A stretch of 34,679 nucleotides of DNA from Clostridia bacterium (GCA_011390775.1 JAABRS010000007.1:1-34679); one strand, 5' to 3'. Positions 1 through 8,531 are shown, numbered from the stretch's first letter. Program-made: numbers and translations. The notes: generated by a model from the letters alone, not told the origin.

Positions 1-1
1 G

Positions 2-1825
2 ATAACTCCAGCTCATGATCCTAATGATTTTGCTATAGGCAAAAGACATGATTTAGAAGAAATATCATGTATGAATGAAAAGGGAATGATGAATTCTTAT
101 GCTGGCAAATATGAAGGAATGGACAGATATGAATGTAGAAAAGCCTTTGTAGAGGACCTTAAAGAAGCTGATTTAATTGTTAAAATAGAAGAAACAGAGC
201 ATTCAGTTGGAGCTTGTTATAGATGTAATACTGTTATAGAACCTAGGATTTCAGAGCAGTGGTTTGTAAAAATGAAGCCTTTAGCTGGTCCGGCTATTGA
301 AGCAGTTAAAGAAGGTAGAACAGAGTTTGTTCCAGAAAGATTTGACAAAATATATTTTCACTGGCTTGAGAATATAAGAGATTGGTGTATTTCTAGACAG
401 TTATGGTGGGGACATAGAATTCCTGCATACTACTGCCAGGACTGCGGAGAAACAATAGTTTCTAAAAAACCACCGGAAAAATGTACAAAATGCGAAAGTG
501 AAAACTTAAAGCAAGATGAAGATGTTTTAGATACCTGGTTTAGTTCCGCATTATGGCCTTTCTCAACTTTAGGATGGCCTGAAGAAACAGAAGATTTAAA
601 ATATTTTTATCCTACAAATGTCCTTGTAACAGGATACGATATTATTTTCTTCTGGGTTATTAGGATGATGTTTTCAGGATTAGAACATATGAATGAAGTA
701 CCTTTTAAACATGTTTTAATACACGGTTTAGTAAGAGATGCAGATGGAAATAAAATGAGCAAATCCAAAGGAAATGGAGTAAATCCATTAGAAGTAATAG
801 ATGAATTTGGAGCCGATGCTCTGAGATTTATGCTTGTAACGGGACTAACTCCAGGAAATGACACTAGATATCAAATTGAAAAACTTGAAGCAAGTAGAAA
901 TTTTGCAAATAAGTTGTGGAATGCATCAAGGTTTGTATTGATGAATTTAGATGGAGCAAATGAAATACCAAACTTAAATATTAAAAATTTAAAAAATGAA
1001 GATAAATGGATTTTGTCTAGAATAAGCAATGTGACAGAAGAGGTAAATAAAAATCTTGAAAACTTCGATTTAGGACTGGCGCTCCATAAAACCTATGAGT
1101 TCATATGGAACGAATACTGCGACTGGTATATAGAATTAGTTAAGCCTAGACTATATGGAGAAGACGAGGAAGATAAAAAAACAGCTCTTTATATTTTAGT
1201 AAATGTAATGAAAGATATGCTTAAACTTCTTCACCCATTTATGCCTTTTATAACTGAAGAAATATGGCAGAATTTACCTCAAAATGAAGGACCTTTGATT
1301 GTAAGTCAATGGCCGGAAGTAAGTATAGAAAACAAATATGGAGATTCTGTTGAAGAAATTAAATTTGCCATGGAAATAATTAAAAGTATAAGAAATGTTA
1401 AGGCAGAAATGGATGTGAAACCTTCAAAAAAAATTAAAGGATATTTTATTCCTAAAAATGAAAAATATAAAGAATATCTTGAAAATACAGAAAGACATCT
1501 AGTTAATTTAATAAACTTAGAAGAGATGACTATATTAACTAATAAGGATATAATCAATGAAGATACAGCTTCTGCTGTAATAGACGGCTTAGAAATATAT
1601 CTTCCGTTATCAAACTTAATTGATTTTGAAAAGGAAAAACAAAGATTGTCAAAAGAAAAAGAAAAACTGGAATCTGAAATTAAAAGAGCCGAAGGAAAAC
1701 TTAAAAATAAAAGTTTCATAGAAAAGGCTCCTGAAAAAATTGTGAATGAAGAAAAAGAGAAGCTAAATAAGTACAAAGATATGTATAATAAATTATTAAA
1801 TAGGATAAAACAAATTAATAGTTGA
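2..1825 (+). CDS. valS: Valyl-tRNA synthetase, C-terminal part (5' end outside window)
   Basis: Class I aminoacyl-tRNA synthetase that charges tRNA-Val. The reading frame is open from base 2, where it reads ITPAHDPNDF, typical of the ValRS catalytic domain. The ORF-track Met at 71 is therefore internal and the real start, with the HIGH motif, lies upstream. Visible features are two Cys-rich zinc-binding stretches (CYRCN; CQDCG followed by CTKCE), the ValRS motif WCISRQLWWGHRIPAYYC, and the KMSKS loop. These are followed by the helical anticodon-binding domain with HPFMPFITEEIWQ. The last 65 residues are Lys/Glu-rich and form the coiled-coil tRNA-binding arm typical of ValRS. The gene ends about 50 bases before the xpt riboswitch. 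No folC or other usual neighbour is in view. Identification is essentially certain; only the N-terminus is missing. Confidence 0.97.
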   Translation: MTPAHDPNDFAIGKRHDLEEISCMNEKGMMNSYAGKYEGMDRYECRKAFVEDLKEADLIVKIEETEHSVGACYRCNTVIEPRISEQWFVKMKPLAGPAIEAVKEGRTEFVPERFDKIYFHWLENIRDWCISRQLWWGHRIPAYYCQDCGETIVSKKPPEKCTKCESENLKQDEDVLDTWFSSALWPFSTLGWPEETEDLKYFYPTNVLVTGYDIIFFWVIRMMFSGLEHMNEVPFKHVLIHGLVRDADGNKMSKSKGNGVNPLEVIDEFGADALRFMLVTGLTPGNDTRYQIEKLEASRNFANKLWNASRFVLMNLDGANEIPNLNIKNLKNEDKWILSRISNVTEEVNKNLENFDLGLALHKTYEFIWNEYCDWYIELVKPRLYGEDEEDKKTALYILVNVMKDMLKLLHPFMPFITEEIWQNLPQNEGPLIVSQWPEVSIENKYGDSVEEIKFAMEIIKSIRNVKAEMDVKPSKKIKGYFIPKNEKYKEYLENTERHLVNLINLEEMTILTNKDIINEDTASAVIDGLEIYLPLSNLIDFEKEKQRLSKEKEKLESEIKRAEGKLKNKSFIEKAPEKIVNEEKEKLNKYKDMYNKLLNRIKQINS

Positions 1826-1874
1826 TTTTTTATCCAAAGTGTAATAAACTTTTTATTGTTGTAATTAAATATTT

Positions 1875-1942
1875 CTCGTATAAATTTGGCGATAAGGGTC
1901 AAATGTTTCTACAAACTACCGTAAATAGTTACAGGCTACGAG
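1875..1942 (+). promoter_or_regulatory. Purine (guanine-type) riboswitch aptamer with expanded J3/1
   Basis: A three-way junction can be drawn by hand. P1 is CTCGTA (1875-1880) with TACGAG (1937-1942). P2 is ATTTGGC (1884-1890) with GTCAAAT (1898-1904), enclosing L2 GATAAGG. J2/3 is GTTTCTAC. P3 is AACTA with TAGTT around L3 CCGTAAA. The L2 GG and L3 CC needed for the kissing loops are present. Numbered against the B. subtilis xpt aptamer, U22, U47, U51 and C74 are conserved, so the core resembles guanine/xanthine binders rather than the adenine (U74) class. The odd point is J3/1, which has about three extra nucleotides before C74 (after P3: A, then CAGG, then C). It sits directly upstream of xpt and a purine importer, the usual targets. 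Confidence 0.9.
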
Positions 1943-1986
1943 TTCTGAACAAAAATTAATTTTTGTGTTAATTTTGTTGTGAACTC
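1940..1986 (+). promoter_or_regulatory. Riboswitch antiterminator
   Basis: GAGTTC (1940-1945) is the exact reverse complement of GAACTC (1981-1986). After a 2x2 internal loop the helix continues as AACAAAAATTAA (1948-1959) against TTAATTTTGTT (1968-1978), with one bulged A. The helix uses the last three bases of aptamer P1 (1940-1942) and the first bases of the terminator 5' arm (1982-1986). It is therefore mutually exclusive with both ligand-stabilised P1 and the terminator, which implies transcription ON without ligand and OFF with ligand. Confidence 0.75.
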
Positions 1987-2012
1987 TGCTTTTAGCAGAG
2001 TTTTACTTTTTT
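1982..2012 (+). terminator. Riboswitch-controlled intrinsic terminator before xpt
   Basis: AACTCTGCT (1982-1990) pairs perfectly with AGCAGAGTT (1994-2002) around a TTT loop, and a T-rich tract runs to about 2012. It lies between the aptamer and the xpt ribosome binding site and competes with the antiterminator for bases 1982-1986. It is the OFF-state element of the switch. Confidence 0.85.
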
Positions 2013-2026
2013 ATGAAGGAGAATGT

Positions 2027-2593
2027 ATGGAATTATTAAAACAAAAGATTTTAAAAGAAGGCAAAGCATTAGGAAATAATATTGTTAAAGTTGATTCTTT
2101 TCTCAATCATCAGATAGATGTTAATCTCTTACAGAGCATAGGAAAAGAATTTCACAAAAGATTTGAAGATGATAATATAACAAAGATTTTAACAATAGAA
2201 GCTTCGGGAATAGCTATAGCAACGGTAACTGCTTTGTATTTTAATGTTCCAGTGGTTTTTGCTAAAAAAACTGAATCATTGAATTTAGATGAAGATGTAT
2301 ATACTCACAAGGTATTTTCATATACTAAAGACAGATATTACGACATTAAAGTTTCAAAAAAATATCTTGATGAAAAGGACAATGTTTTAATAATTGATGA
2401 TTTTTTAGCAAAAGGACAAGCAGCATTAGGACTTTATAATATTGTAAAACAGAGCAAGGCAAAGGTAAAAGGTATCGGTATAGTTGTAGAAAAAGGATTC
2501 CAAGATGGTAGAGAATTACTACTTGAAAAAGGAATCAAATTAGAATCACTAGCAATAGTAAAAAAAATCCAAGAGGGAAAAATTATTTTCTAA
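2027..2593 (+). CDS. xpt: Xanthine phosphoribosyltransferase
   Basis: Cytosolic salvage enzyme that transfers the phosphoribosyl group of PRPP to xanthine, giving XMP for GMP synthesis. The 188-residue product matches the B. subtilis Xpt family along its length: MELLKQKIL at the start, VDSFLNHQID near residue 20, the TIEASGIA segment, VPVVFAKK, and the PRPP-binding loop VLIIDDFLAKGQAALGL. The ORF track begins at 1979, but that start lies before the terminator hairpin. The ATG at 2027 is preceded by GAAGGAGAATGT and gives the family-standard N-terminus. Only 15 bases separate it from the BMP lipoprotein gene, so salvage enzyme and importer should share the riboswitch. Confidence is very high. 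Confidence 0.96.
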   Translation: MELLKQKILKEGKALGNNIVKVDSFLNHQIDVNLLQSIGKEFHKRFEDDNITKILTIEASGIAIATVTALYFNVPVVFAKKTESLNLDEDVYTHKVFSYTKDRYYDIKVSKKYLDEKDNVLIIDDFLAKGQAALGLYNIVKQSKAKVKGIGIVVEKGFQDGRELLLEKGIKLESLAIVKKIQEGKIIF

Positions 2594-2608
2594 AATTAGG
2601 AGGAAAAA

Positions 2609-3694
2609 ATGAAAAAACTTTTATTAGTACTTTTATCATTAATTTTAATATTATCACTTGCAGCTTGTGGAAATGACCAAGGGGAAGAGCCATCAGCAGA
2701 GGAAGAATTAACTGTAGGATTCATATATGTTGGACCTATAGGTGATGGTGGATGGACATATGCCCACAATGAAGGAAGATTATATCTTGAAGAGAACATG
2801 AATGTAAAAACTATTTATAAAGAATCAGTTCCAGAAACTCAAGAAGTAGAACAAGAAATAAGAAATATGATTGATCAGGGAGCTGAAGCAATTTTTGCTA
2901 CAAGTTTTGGTTATATGGATTATATAGAAAAAGTATCAAAAGATTATCCTGAGGTTGCTTTTTTTCACTGTTCAGGGTATAAAACTACAGAGAATTTAGC
3001 TACATATTTTGGTAGAATATATGAACCTAGATATTTAAGTGGTATTGTAGCAGGTTTAAAAACAGAAACAAATCAAATTGGATACGTAGCAGCTTACCCA
3101 ATACCTGAAGTTATAAGAGGTATAAATGCATTTACATTAGGGGCTCAATCTGTAAATCCTGATGTTACTGTTAGTGTAAAATGGACTTCAACTTGGTACG
3201 ATCCAGCAATAGAAAAAGAAGCAGCAGTAGCCTTAATAGATGAAGGTGCAGACGTAATAGCACAGCATCAAGATACTACAGGACCACAGCAGGCAGCTGA
3301 AGAAAGAGGAGTTTATTCTATAGGGTATAATACAGATATGGCTGAAATGGCACCGGAAGCATACATGACAGCTCCAATATGGAACTGGGGACCATACTAT
3401 GTTGAGCAGGTTCAAAATGTTATTGATGGATCATTCGAATCCCATCAATACTGGGGTGGAATAGAAGATAATATAGTTGAGTTGGCGCCATTAACTGATT
3501 TGGCACCAGATGAAGCTCAGGAAAAAATAGATGAATCTAAAACAGAAATCCTAAATGATGAACTATTAGTATTTGAAGGACCTATTTACGATCAAGAAGG
3601 AAACTTAAAAGTTGAAGAAGGACAGAATTTATCAGTTGAAGAAATGCTGAATATGATGTGGTTTGTTGAAGGTGTAGAAGGAAATATAGAATAG
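2609..3694 (+). CDS. BMP-family purine-binding lipoprotein (ABC importer substrate-binding protein)
   Basis: Extracellular solute-binding lipoprotein of the BMP/Med family, corresponding to NupN/BmpA. The N-terminus is a lipoprotein signal peptide (KKLLLVLLSLILILSLAAC) with Cys near residue 20 as the lipidation site, then an acidic linker. The mature domain begins with the family motif VGPIGDGGWTYAHNEGR; later come DTTGPQQAAEERG and APIWNWGPYYV. To my knowledge this GWTYAH variant is the BMP subgroup that includes a purine-binding Brucella protein, so the ligand could be a nucleobase rather than a nucleoside; that is inference. A strong AGGAGG precedes the ATG. It is followed by its ATPase and two permeases in the same operon, consistent with an intact importer. 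Confidence 0.9.
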   Translation: MKKLLLVLLSLILILSLAACGNDQGEEPSAEEELTVGFIYVGPIGDGGWTYAHNEGRLYLEENMNVKTIYKESVPETQEVEQEIRNMIDQGAEAIFATSFGYMDYIEKVSKDYPEVAFFHCSGYKTTENLATYFGRIYEPRYLSGIVAGLKTETNQIGYVAAYPIPEVIRGINAFTLGAQSVNPDVTVSVKWTSTWYDPAIEKEAAVALIDEGADVIAQHQDTTGPQQAAEERGVYSIGYNTDMAEMAPEAYMTAPIWNWGPYYVEQVQNVIDGSFESHQYWGGIEDNIVELAPLTDLAPDEAQEKIDESKTEILNDELLVFEGPIYDQEGNLKVEEGQNLSVEEMLNMMWFVEGVEGNIE

Positions 3695-3703
3695 AGGATA
3701 GCT

Positions 3704-5227
3704 ATGGATCAAAATATTTATGTAAAAATGGAAAGCATAAGTAAAAATTTCGGCACTGTTAAAGCAAATGATAATATTAATTTAACAGTAAAAAAAGGTG
3801 AGATCCATGCTCTTTTAGGAGAAAATGGTGCAGGGAAAAGCACCCTTATGAACATGCTATCAGGTTTTTATAAGCCTGATAGCGGTTCTATATATATACA
3901 TGGAGAGCCTGTTAAATTTGATTCTCCAAAGGATTCAATAAAAAAAGGTATTGGTATGATACATCAACATTATAAATTAGTGGAAGCTATGACTGCTGTA
4001 CAAAACATTACATTAGGACAAAAAGGCAGCTTTTTTTTAAGTGAAAAGAAAAGCAAGAATAAAATAAAAAAAGTAGCAGAAAGTTATGGTTTAAAAATAA
4101 ACTATGATAAAAAAGTATATGAAATGTCAATTGGTGAAAAACAAGCTACAGAAATAATTAAGGTTTTATATCAAGGAGCAGATATTTTAATAATGGACGA
4201 ACCAACCGCAGTACTAACTCCCCAAGAAACAAAAAAACTTTTTGAAATATTAAAAAATATGGCTAGAGAAGGTTGTTCAATTATTATCATAACTCATAAA
4301 CTACACGAAGTAATGGAAATATCTCATAAAGTAACTGTTTTAAGAAAAGGTCAAACTATCAAAACACTAGAAACTGAAAAAACTAATTCTAAAGAATTGA
4401 CAGATTTAATGGTAGGTAGAGCAGTAGATTTATCTATAGACAGACCTGAGGTTGAAATAGGTGAAGAAATCCTAAAAATTGAAAATTTAACTGCCGAAGA
4501 TGTAGATAAGGTAGAAGTTTTGAAAAATGTTTCTTTTAATCTTCGAAAAGGAGAAATATTAGGAGTAGCTGGAGTAGCTGGTAGCGGCCAAAAAGAATTA
4601 TGCGAAGCTATTGCAGGACTTTATAAAATAAAAAAAGGGAAAATCTTATATGAAAATGAAGATATTGTTGGACTATCACCTAGAGATATAATTCATAAAG
4701 GTATTAGTATGAGCTTTATTCCGGAAGATAGATTAGGTATGGGACTTGTGGCTTCAATGGATATGGTAGATAATTACTTACTTAAAGAGCAGCACAAACA
4801 AAAAGGAATTTTTATTAAAAGAAAACCTGTTAAAGAAAAGTGTAATAATATGATAAGTAAACTTGAAATACAAACACCGGGAACATCACATCCTGTAAAA
4901 CAACTATCCGGTGGAAATATTCAGAAGGTTTTAATAGGTAGAGAGATAGATACAAATCCTCATGTTTTAATAACAGCATATGCAGTTAGAGGACTAGATA
5001 TAGCATCATCTCACACTATATATGATCTACTTAACGAACAGAAGAAAAAAGACGTAGGTATTTTGTTTATTGGTGAGGATTTAGATGTGCTTTTAAAGCT
5101 TTGTGACCGAATAATGGTGCTTTCAAGTGGCAGAGTAACTGGAATAGTATCAGCTAAAGAAACAACAAAAGAAAAAATTGGCTTATTAATGTCCGACGAA
5201 ATTAATACAGAGGTGTTGGCAGTATGA
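3704..5227 (+). CDS. nupO: Purine/nucleoside ABC importer, tandem ATP-binding protein (NupO-like)
   Basis: Energises the BMP-type importer with two fused nucleotide-binding domains (507 aa). The first half has Walker A GENGAGKST (about residue 40), signature MSIGEKQATEI, Walker B ILIMDEPTAVLTP and switch His TH. The second half has a degenerate P-loop (GVAGSGQKEL), signature LSGGNIQK, and ITAYAVRGLD where a Walker B DEPT would be expected. The catalytic Glu is thus missing in the second site, as is common for the second domain of this family. The start ATG follows GAGGATAGCT. The stop overlaps the next ATG (ATGA), so translation is likely coupled to the permease. The substrate is inferred from the BMP protein and xpt. 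Confidence 0.9.
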   Translation: MDQNIYVKMESISKNFGTVKANDNINLTVKKGEIHALLGENGAGKSTLMNMLSGFYKPDSGSIYIHGEPVKFDSPKDSIKKGIGMIHQHYKLVEAMTAVQNITLGQKGSFFLSEKKSKNKIKKVAESYGLKINYDKKVYEMSIGEKQATEIIKVLYQGADILIMDEPTAVLTPQETKKLFEILKNMAREGCSIIIITHKLHEVMEISHKVTVLRKGQTIKTLETEKTNSKELTDLMVGRAVDLSIDRPEVEIGEEILKIENLTAEDVDKVEVLKNVSFNLRKGEILGVAGVAGSGQKELCEAIAGLYKIKKGKILYENEDIVGLSPRDIIHKGISMSFIPEDRLGMGLVASMDMVDNYLLKEQHKQKGIFIKRKPVKEKCNNMISKLEIQTPGTSHPVKQLSGGNIQKVLIGREIDTNPHVLITAYAVRGLDIASSHTIYDLLNEQKKKDVGILFIGEDLDVLLKLCDRIMVLSSGRVTGIVSAKETTKEKIGLLMSDEINTEVLAV

Positions 5228-6300
5228 GAATGATAAAAAGAGAAAGAATCTCCAAAAAAGATGCATTTAGAATAAGATCTACTGCTATAATAGGTTCACT
5301 AATTCTCTCTGGATTGTTTATATTTTTCTTAGGGCATAATCCATTGGATGTATACTTATCAATGGCAAAAGGAGCTTTTGGTTCTATATATAGAATAAAA
5401 GATACTATCAATATAATAATCCCTTTAATCATGACCTCTCTGGGAATAATGATAGCATTTAAAATGAAGTTTTGGAATATTGGCGGAGAAGGTCAAATTT
5501 TAATGGGGGCTTTATTTGCAAGCTATTTCGCATTAAACTTTTCAACTCTTCCAAAACCAATACTATTGTTTGTTATGTTTATTGCTGGATTTATAGGGGG
5601 AGGTTTTTGGGCTTTTATACCGGCATTTCTAAAGGTTAAATTTCAAACTAATGAAACTATAACAACATTAATGATGAACTATATAGCATTAAATTTAATT
5701 ACTTATTTACAATATGGACCTTGGAGGGATCCTCAATCTTTAGGATTCCCTAAAATAGCTAATTTTGCAGATAGTGCAACTCTACCTAGATTATTTGGAA
5801 TACATATAGGTTGGATAATAACTATAATTGCAGTTGTTGTTATTACTATATTCTTAAATAAATCAAAATTTGGATATGAAATCAAAGTAGTAGGAGAAAG
5901 TCAAGATACTGCAAACTATTCAGGAATTAGAGTCAATCGCGTTATTATTAGAGGATTAATAATCAGCGGTGGAATATGCGGAATTGTTGGAATGATGGAA
6001 GTTTCTGGAGTTAACGGTACACTTACAAATCATGTATCAGCAGGATACGGTTATACTGCTATAATTACTACATGGCTATCCGGATTAAAACCAGCTTTTA
6101 TAATTCCTGTATCTACTTTATTTGCAGGTCTAATAAAAGGAGGAGGATTTATACAGACTGCTTATCAAATCCCTCAATCTGCAGCTGATATAATACAAAG
6201 CATGATATTATTTTTTGTTATAGGAAGTGAGTTTTTTATTCAATATAAAATAGTTCCGGATAGAAGAAATGCTAAAGGAGGAGAAGTAAATGTTAGTTAA
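5224..6300 (+). CDS. nupP: Purine/nucleoside ABC importer permease (NupP-like)
   Basis: Integral membrane permease of the BPD_transp_2 (LivH/RbsC-like) family, 358 aa, with about eight to ten hydrophobic segments. The N-terminal cytoplasmic stretch is basic (MRMIKRERISKKD). Family landmarks are IGGEGQILMGALFA, KVKFQTNETITTLMMNYIALN and a C-terminal HVSAGYGYTAIITTWLSG segment. It begins in a 4-base overlap with the ATPase gene and ends 11 bases inside nupQ, so it is the first of a heteromeric permease pair. Assigned by family motifs and operon order; the exact purine transported cannot be read from the sequence. Confidence 0.9.
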   Translation: MRMIKRERISKKDAFRIRSTAIIGSLILSGLFIFFLGHNPLDVYLSMAKGAFGSIYRIKDTINIIIPLIMTSLGIMIAFKMKFWNIGGEGQILMGALFASYFALNFSTLPKPILLFVMFIAGFIGGGFWAFIPAFLKVKFQTNETITTLMMNYIALNLITYLQYGPWRDPQSLGFPKIANFADSATLPRLFGIHIGWIITIIAVVVITIFLNKSKFGYEIKVVGESQDTANYSGIRVNRVIIRGLIISGGICGIVGMMEVSGVNGTLTNHVSAGYGYTAIITTWLSGLKPAFIIPVSTLFAGLIKGGGFIQTAYQIPQSAADIIQSMILFFVIGSEFFIQYKIVPDRRNAKGGEVNVS

Positions 6301-7213
6301 TATACTAAAGGCATCATTAGTTGCGGGGACTCCTTTACTATTAGCAACCTTAGGGGAACTTATAACAGAAAAAGCTGGAAATTTAAATTTAGGTGTTGAA
6401 GGTATGATGCTAGTAGGAGCTATATCAGGATTTGCTTTAGGATTTTATTTTCAAAATCCATATATGGCTTTAATAGGAGCTTCTCTATCGGGAAGTTTCG
6501 CTGCATTAATTTACGGGTTTTTAACTATAACACTAAGATCAAATCAAGTTGTCTCCGGGTTGTCCTTGACAATATTTGGTACCGGGCTTTCAAGTTTTTT
6601 AGGGACTAATTTCGTAGGGAAGAAAATGCCTGTTGAAGTAATTAACTTTTTTAAACCTATAGAAATTCCTTTAATTTCTAAAATTCCAATCATTGGAGAA
6701 GTTCTTTTTAATCAAGATATATACGTATACTTTAGTTATATACTAGCAGTATTTTTGGGAATCTATCTGTTTAAAACTAGAAAAGGATTAAATCTAACAG
6801 CTATTGGAGAAAATCCTTCAGCTGCAGATGCAGCAGGGATAAAGATAGATTTGTATAAATACATACATATTCTTATTGGAGGAGCATTATGCGGTCTGGG
6901 TGGTGCTTATCTTTCAGTAGTACAGGTACCAACTTGGCAGGAAAACATAACTGCTGGTAGAGGATGGATTGCTATTGCCTTAGTTATTTTTTCGAAATGG
7001 AATCCATTTAAGTCTATCTATGGTGCATATTTGTTTGGAGGATTAAGTATTATTGGTTTTAGAATTCAGTATTTAAATATATCTCAAAATCTACTTAATA
7101 TGCTGCCTTATATAGTTACAATAGTTGTATTAGTATTTAGTTCACTAAATAAATCAAAAGAAGGAAGTCCTCCTAAATCATTGAGTCTTCCTTATTTTAG
7201 AGAAGAAAGATAA
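6290..7213 (+). CDS. nupQ: Purine/nucleoside ABC importer permease (NupQ-like)
   Basis: Second membrane subunit of the importer (307 aa, mostly hydrophobic). Family motifs include GELITEKAGNLNLGVEGMML near residue 20, the TAIGENPSAADAAGI loop and GRGWIAIALVIFSKWNP. The ATG overlaps nupP by 11 bases and is preceded by AAAGGAGGAG. It is the last gene of the riboswitch operon. Its stop lies 6 bases from the end of the convergent patatin-like gene. The only hairpin candidate for ending the transcript lies inside the last 60 bases of the coding region. Confidence 0.9.
   Translation: MLVNILKASLVAGTPLLLATLGELITEKAGNLNLGVEGMMLVGAISGFALGFYFQNPYMALIGASLSGSFAALIYGFLTITLRSNQVVSGLSLTIFGTGLSSFLGTNFVGKKMPVEVINFFKPIEIPLISKIPIIGEVLFNQDIYVYFSYILAVFLGIYLFKTRKGLNLTAIGENPSAADAAGIKIDLYKYIHILIGGALCGLGGAYLSVVQVPTWQENITAGRGWIAIALVIFSKWNPFKSIYGAYLFGGLSIIGFRIQYLNISQNLLNMLPYIVTIVVLVFSSLNKSKEGSPPKSLSLPYFREER
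7161..7193. terminator. Possible bidirectional terminator between convergent nupQ and patatin genes
   Basis: AAGGAAG (7161-7167) pairs with CTTCCTT (7187-7193) across a 19-base loop. On the plus strand ATTTT follows; on the minus strand CTTTTGATTTATTT follows. It lies inside the nupQ coding region and the loop is long, so this is a weak call. It is the only hairpin seen near the 6-base gap between the two genes. Confidence 0.3.
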
Positions 7214-7219
7214 AACATA

Positions 7220-8500
7220 TTATGAGTTTCTTCTTGATTCAATAAATTTAATAAATAGATAAGTAATATAAACTTTAGGCATGAAATTAATAAGGTGTTT
7301 GCTGCTTAAAGTTTCTTTTTCGTTTAAGTTCATTAGATATACAACTAGATTTTGTTTGTTTATATTTGTCCAATCAAAAGATTTATATTTTCCTTTTATT
7401 AAATCTACTGTGGTTGTATTTTTTAATATACTTTTACATTCAGAGTAAGTATCTATAACTCTTTCGTAAAGTTCATCTACAGTATAAGATTCAATAGGTT
7501 CTACTCCAAAGAGTTCTGCAGCTATCTCCAAGCAGGATGGCAGTATATTTTTCATAGTTAGTGAATTATCAGAGTATTCGTGTATTCTTTTAATTAATGA
7601 ATATCTTGCACTTTTTGTATTTCCTTCAGCATCCGATTCAATAATATCAAAAATTTCTAAAAGTTCTCTGTTGTTTAAAGGATAAATATATTTTGAATCA
7701 GAATAATCTTGAGATTTTTTTGAAATATAAAACTTTTGCCCAGAGTATTCCCCGAAAGCTTTCATAGTATCAAGGTAACCCATTTTTATTCCTCTTTTTA
7801 TTTTATCTAAATCAAATTCAAGAACACCGCATATATCATAGGAGTTCTTAATTCTGTACAGATTATCTATATTTAATCCTTCAGAACTATAGTTTCTATT
7901 CACTCCCATACCGGAAATATCTACAATTATAATATCCTTGCAACCATTATCTGCCAATAGAGGAGCAGGTGAATTATTGTAAACAGCGCCATCAATATAT
8001 TTTTTTCCGTTTATTTCCGGTGTTTTAAATAGAGGGAAAGCTGAAGAAGCCATAATATAATCGATTAATTCCCCTTCGGGGATATCTTTTTTCATTACCA
8101 TAAAAGGTTTCATGTCGCTTAAAGAAAAAGTTACTAGTCCATAGTCGATTTTTGATTCTCTAATTTTTCTCTCATCTATGGTTTTTTTCATCATTAATTT
8201 TAATGAAGTTGTGTCTATTCCCATTTCTTTTACAGCACTTAAAAAAAGAGTGACAGGATTATCATCGGGAGAATTTAAATAATCTTTAATATCCGCATTA
8301 GTCCATTTTTCATAAGCTAAGTCGTAATCTCCTTGAACAAATAGAGCCCCATTTATAGCTCCAATAGATGTTCCTGCAACAGCTTTTATCTTAATACCTA
8401 ATTCATTAAAAGCTTTCCATGCACCAATTTCATAACATCCTTTGGTACCACCGCCGGTAAATACAATTCCGAATTCCTTAGTTTTATCGATTATTTTCAT
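7220..8500 (-). CDS. Patatin-like phospholipase family protein
   Basis: Predicted serine lipid acyl hydrolase (426 aa) with a Ser-Asp dyad. The oxyanion-hole motif GGGTKG is at residues 16-21, the nucleophile elbow GTSIG puts the catalytic Ser at about 45, and the DGA motif with the catalytic Asp follows near residue 170. All catalytic parts are intact. There is no signal peptide, so it should be cytosolic or peripheral to the membrane, as in the RssA/YlbK-like bacterial patatins. The C-terminal 200 residues are helical and charged with no domain I recognise. The ATG is preceded by GAGGT. It is transcribed alone, convergent with nupQ and divergent from the DUF2007 gene. The substrate is unknown. 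Confidence 0.87.
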   Translation of the reverse strand: MKIIDKTKEFGIVFTGGGTKGCYEIGAWKAFNELGIKIKAVAGTSIGAINGALFVQGDYDLAYEKWTNADIKDYLNSPDDNPVTLFLSAVKEMGIDTTSLKLMMKKTIDERKIRESKIDYGLVTFSLSDMKPFMVMKKDIPEGELIDYIMASSAFPLFKTPEINGKKYIDGAVYNNSPAPLLADNGCKDIIIVDISGMGVNRNYSSEGLNIDNLYRIKNSYDICGVLEFDLDKIKRGIKMGYLDTMKAFGEYSGQKFYISKKSQDYSDSKYIYPLNNRELLEIFDIIESDAEGNTKSARYSLIKRIHEYSDNSLTMKNILPSCLEIAAELFGVEPIESYTVDELYERVIDTYSECKSILKNTTTVDLIKGKYKSFDWTNINKQNLVVYLMNLNEKETLSSKHLINFMPKVYITYLFIKFIESRRNS

Positions 8501-8531
8501 TATTTTGACCTCGCTTTTCTAGATATACTTT

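Noticed and set aside
1826-1874. Promoter for the xpt transcript
   Set aside because: One must exist between valS and the aptamer unless valS read-through is used, but no -35/-10 pair with acceptable spacing stands out from the AT-rich background.
1306-1902. 198-aa minus-strand ORF opposite valS
   Set aside because: Low-complexity Phe/Ser-rich shadow of the valS coiled coil with no RBS; it also runs across the riboswitch.
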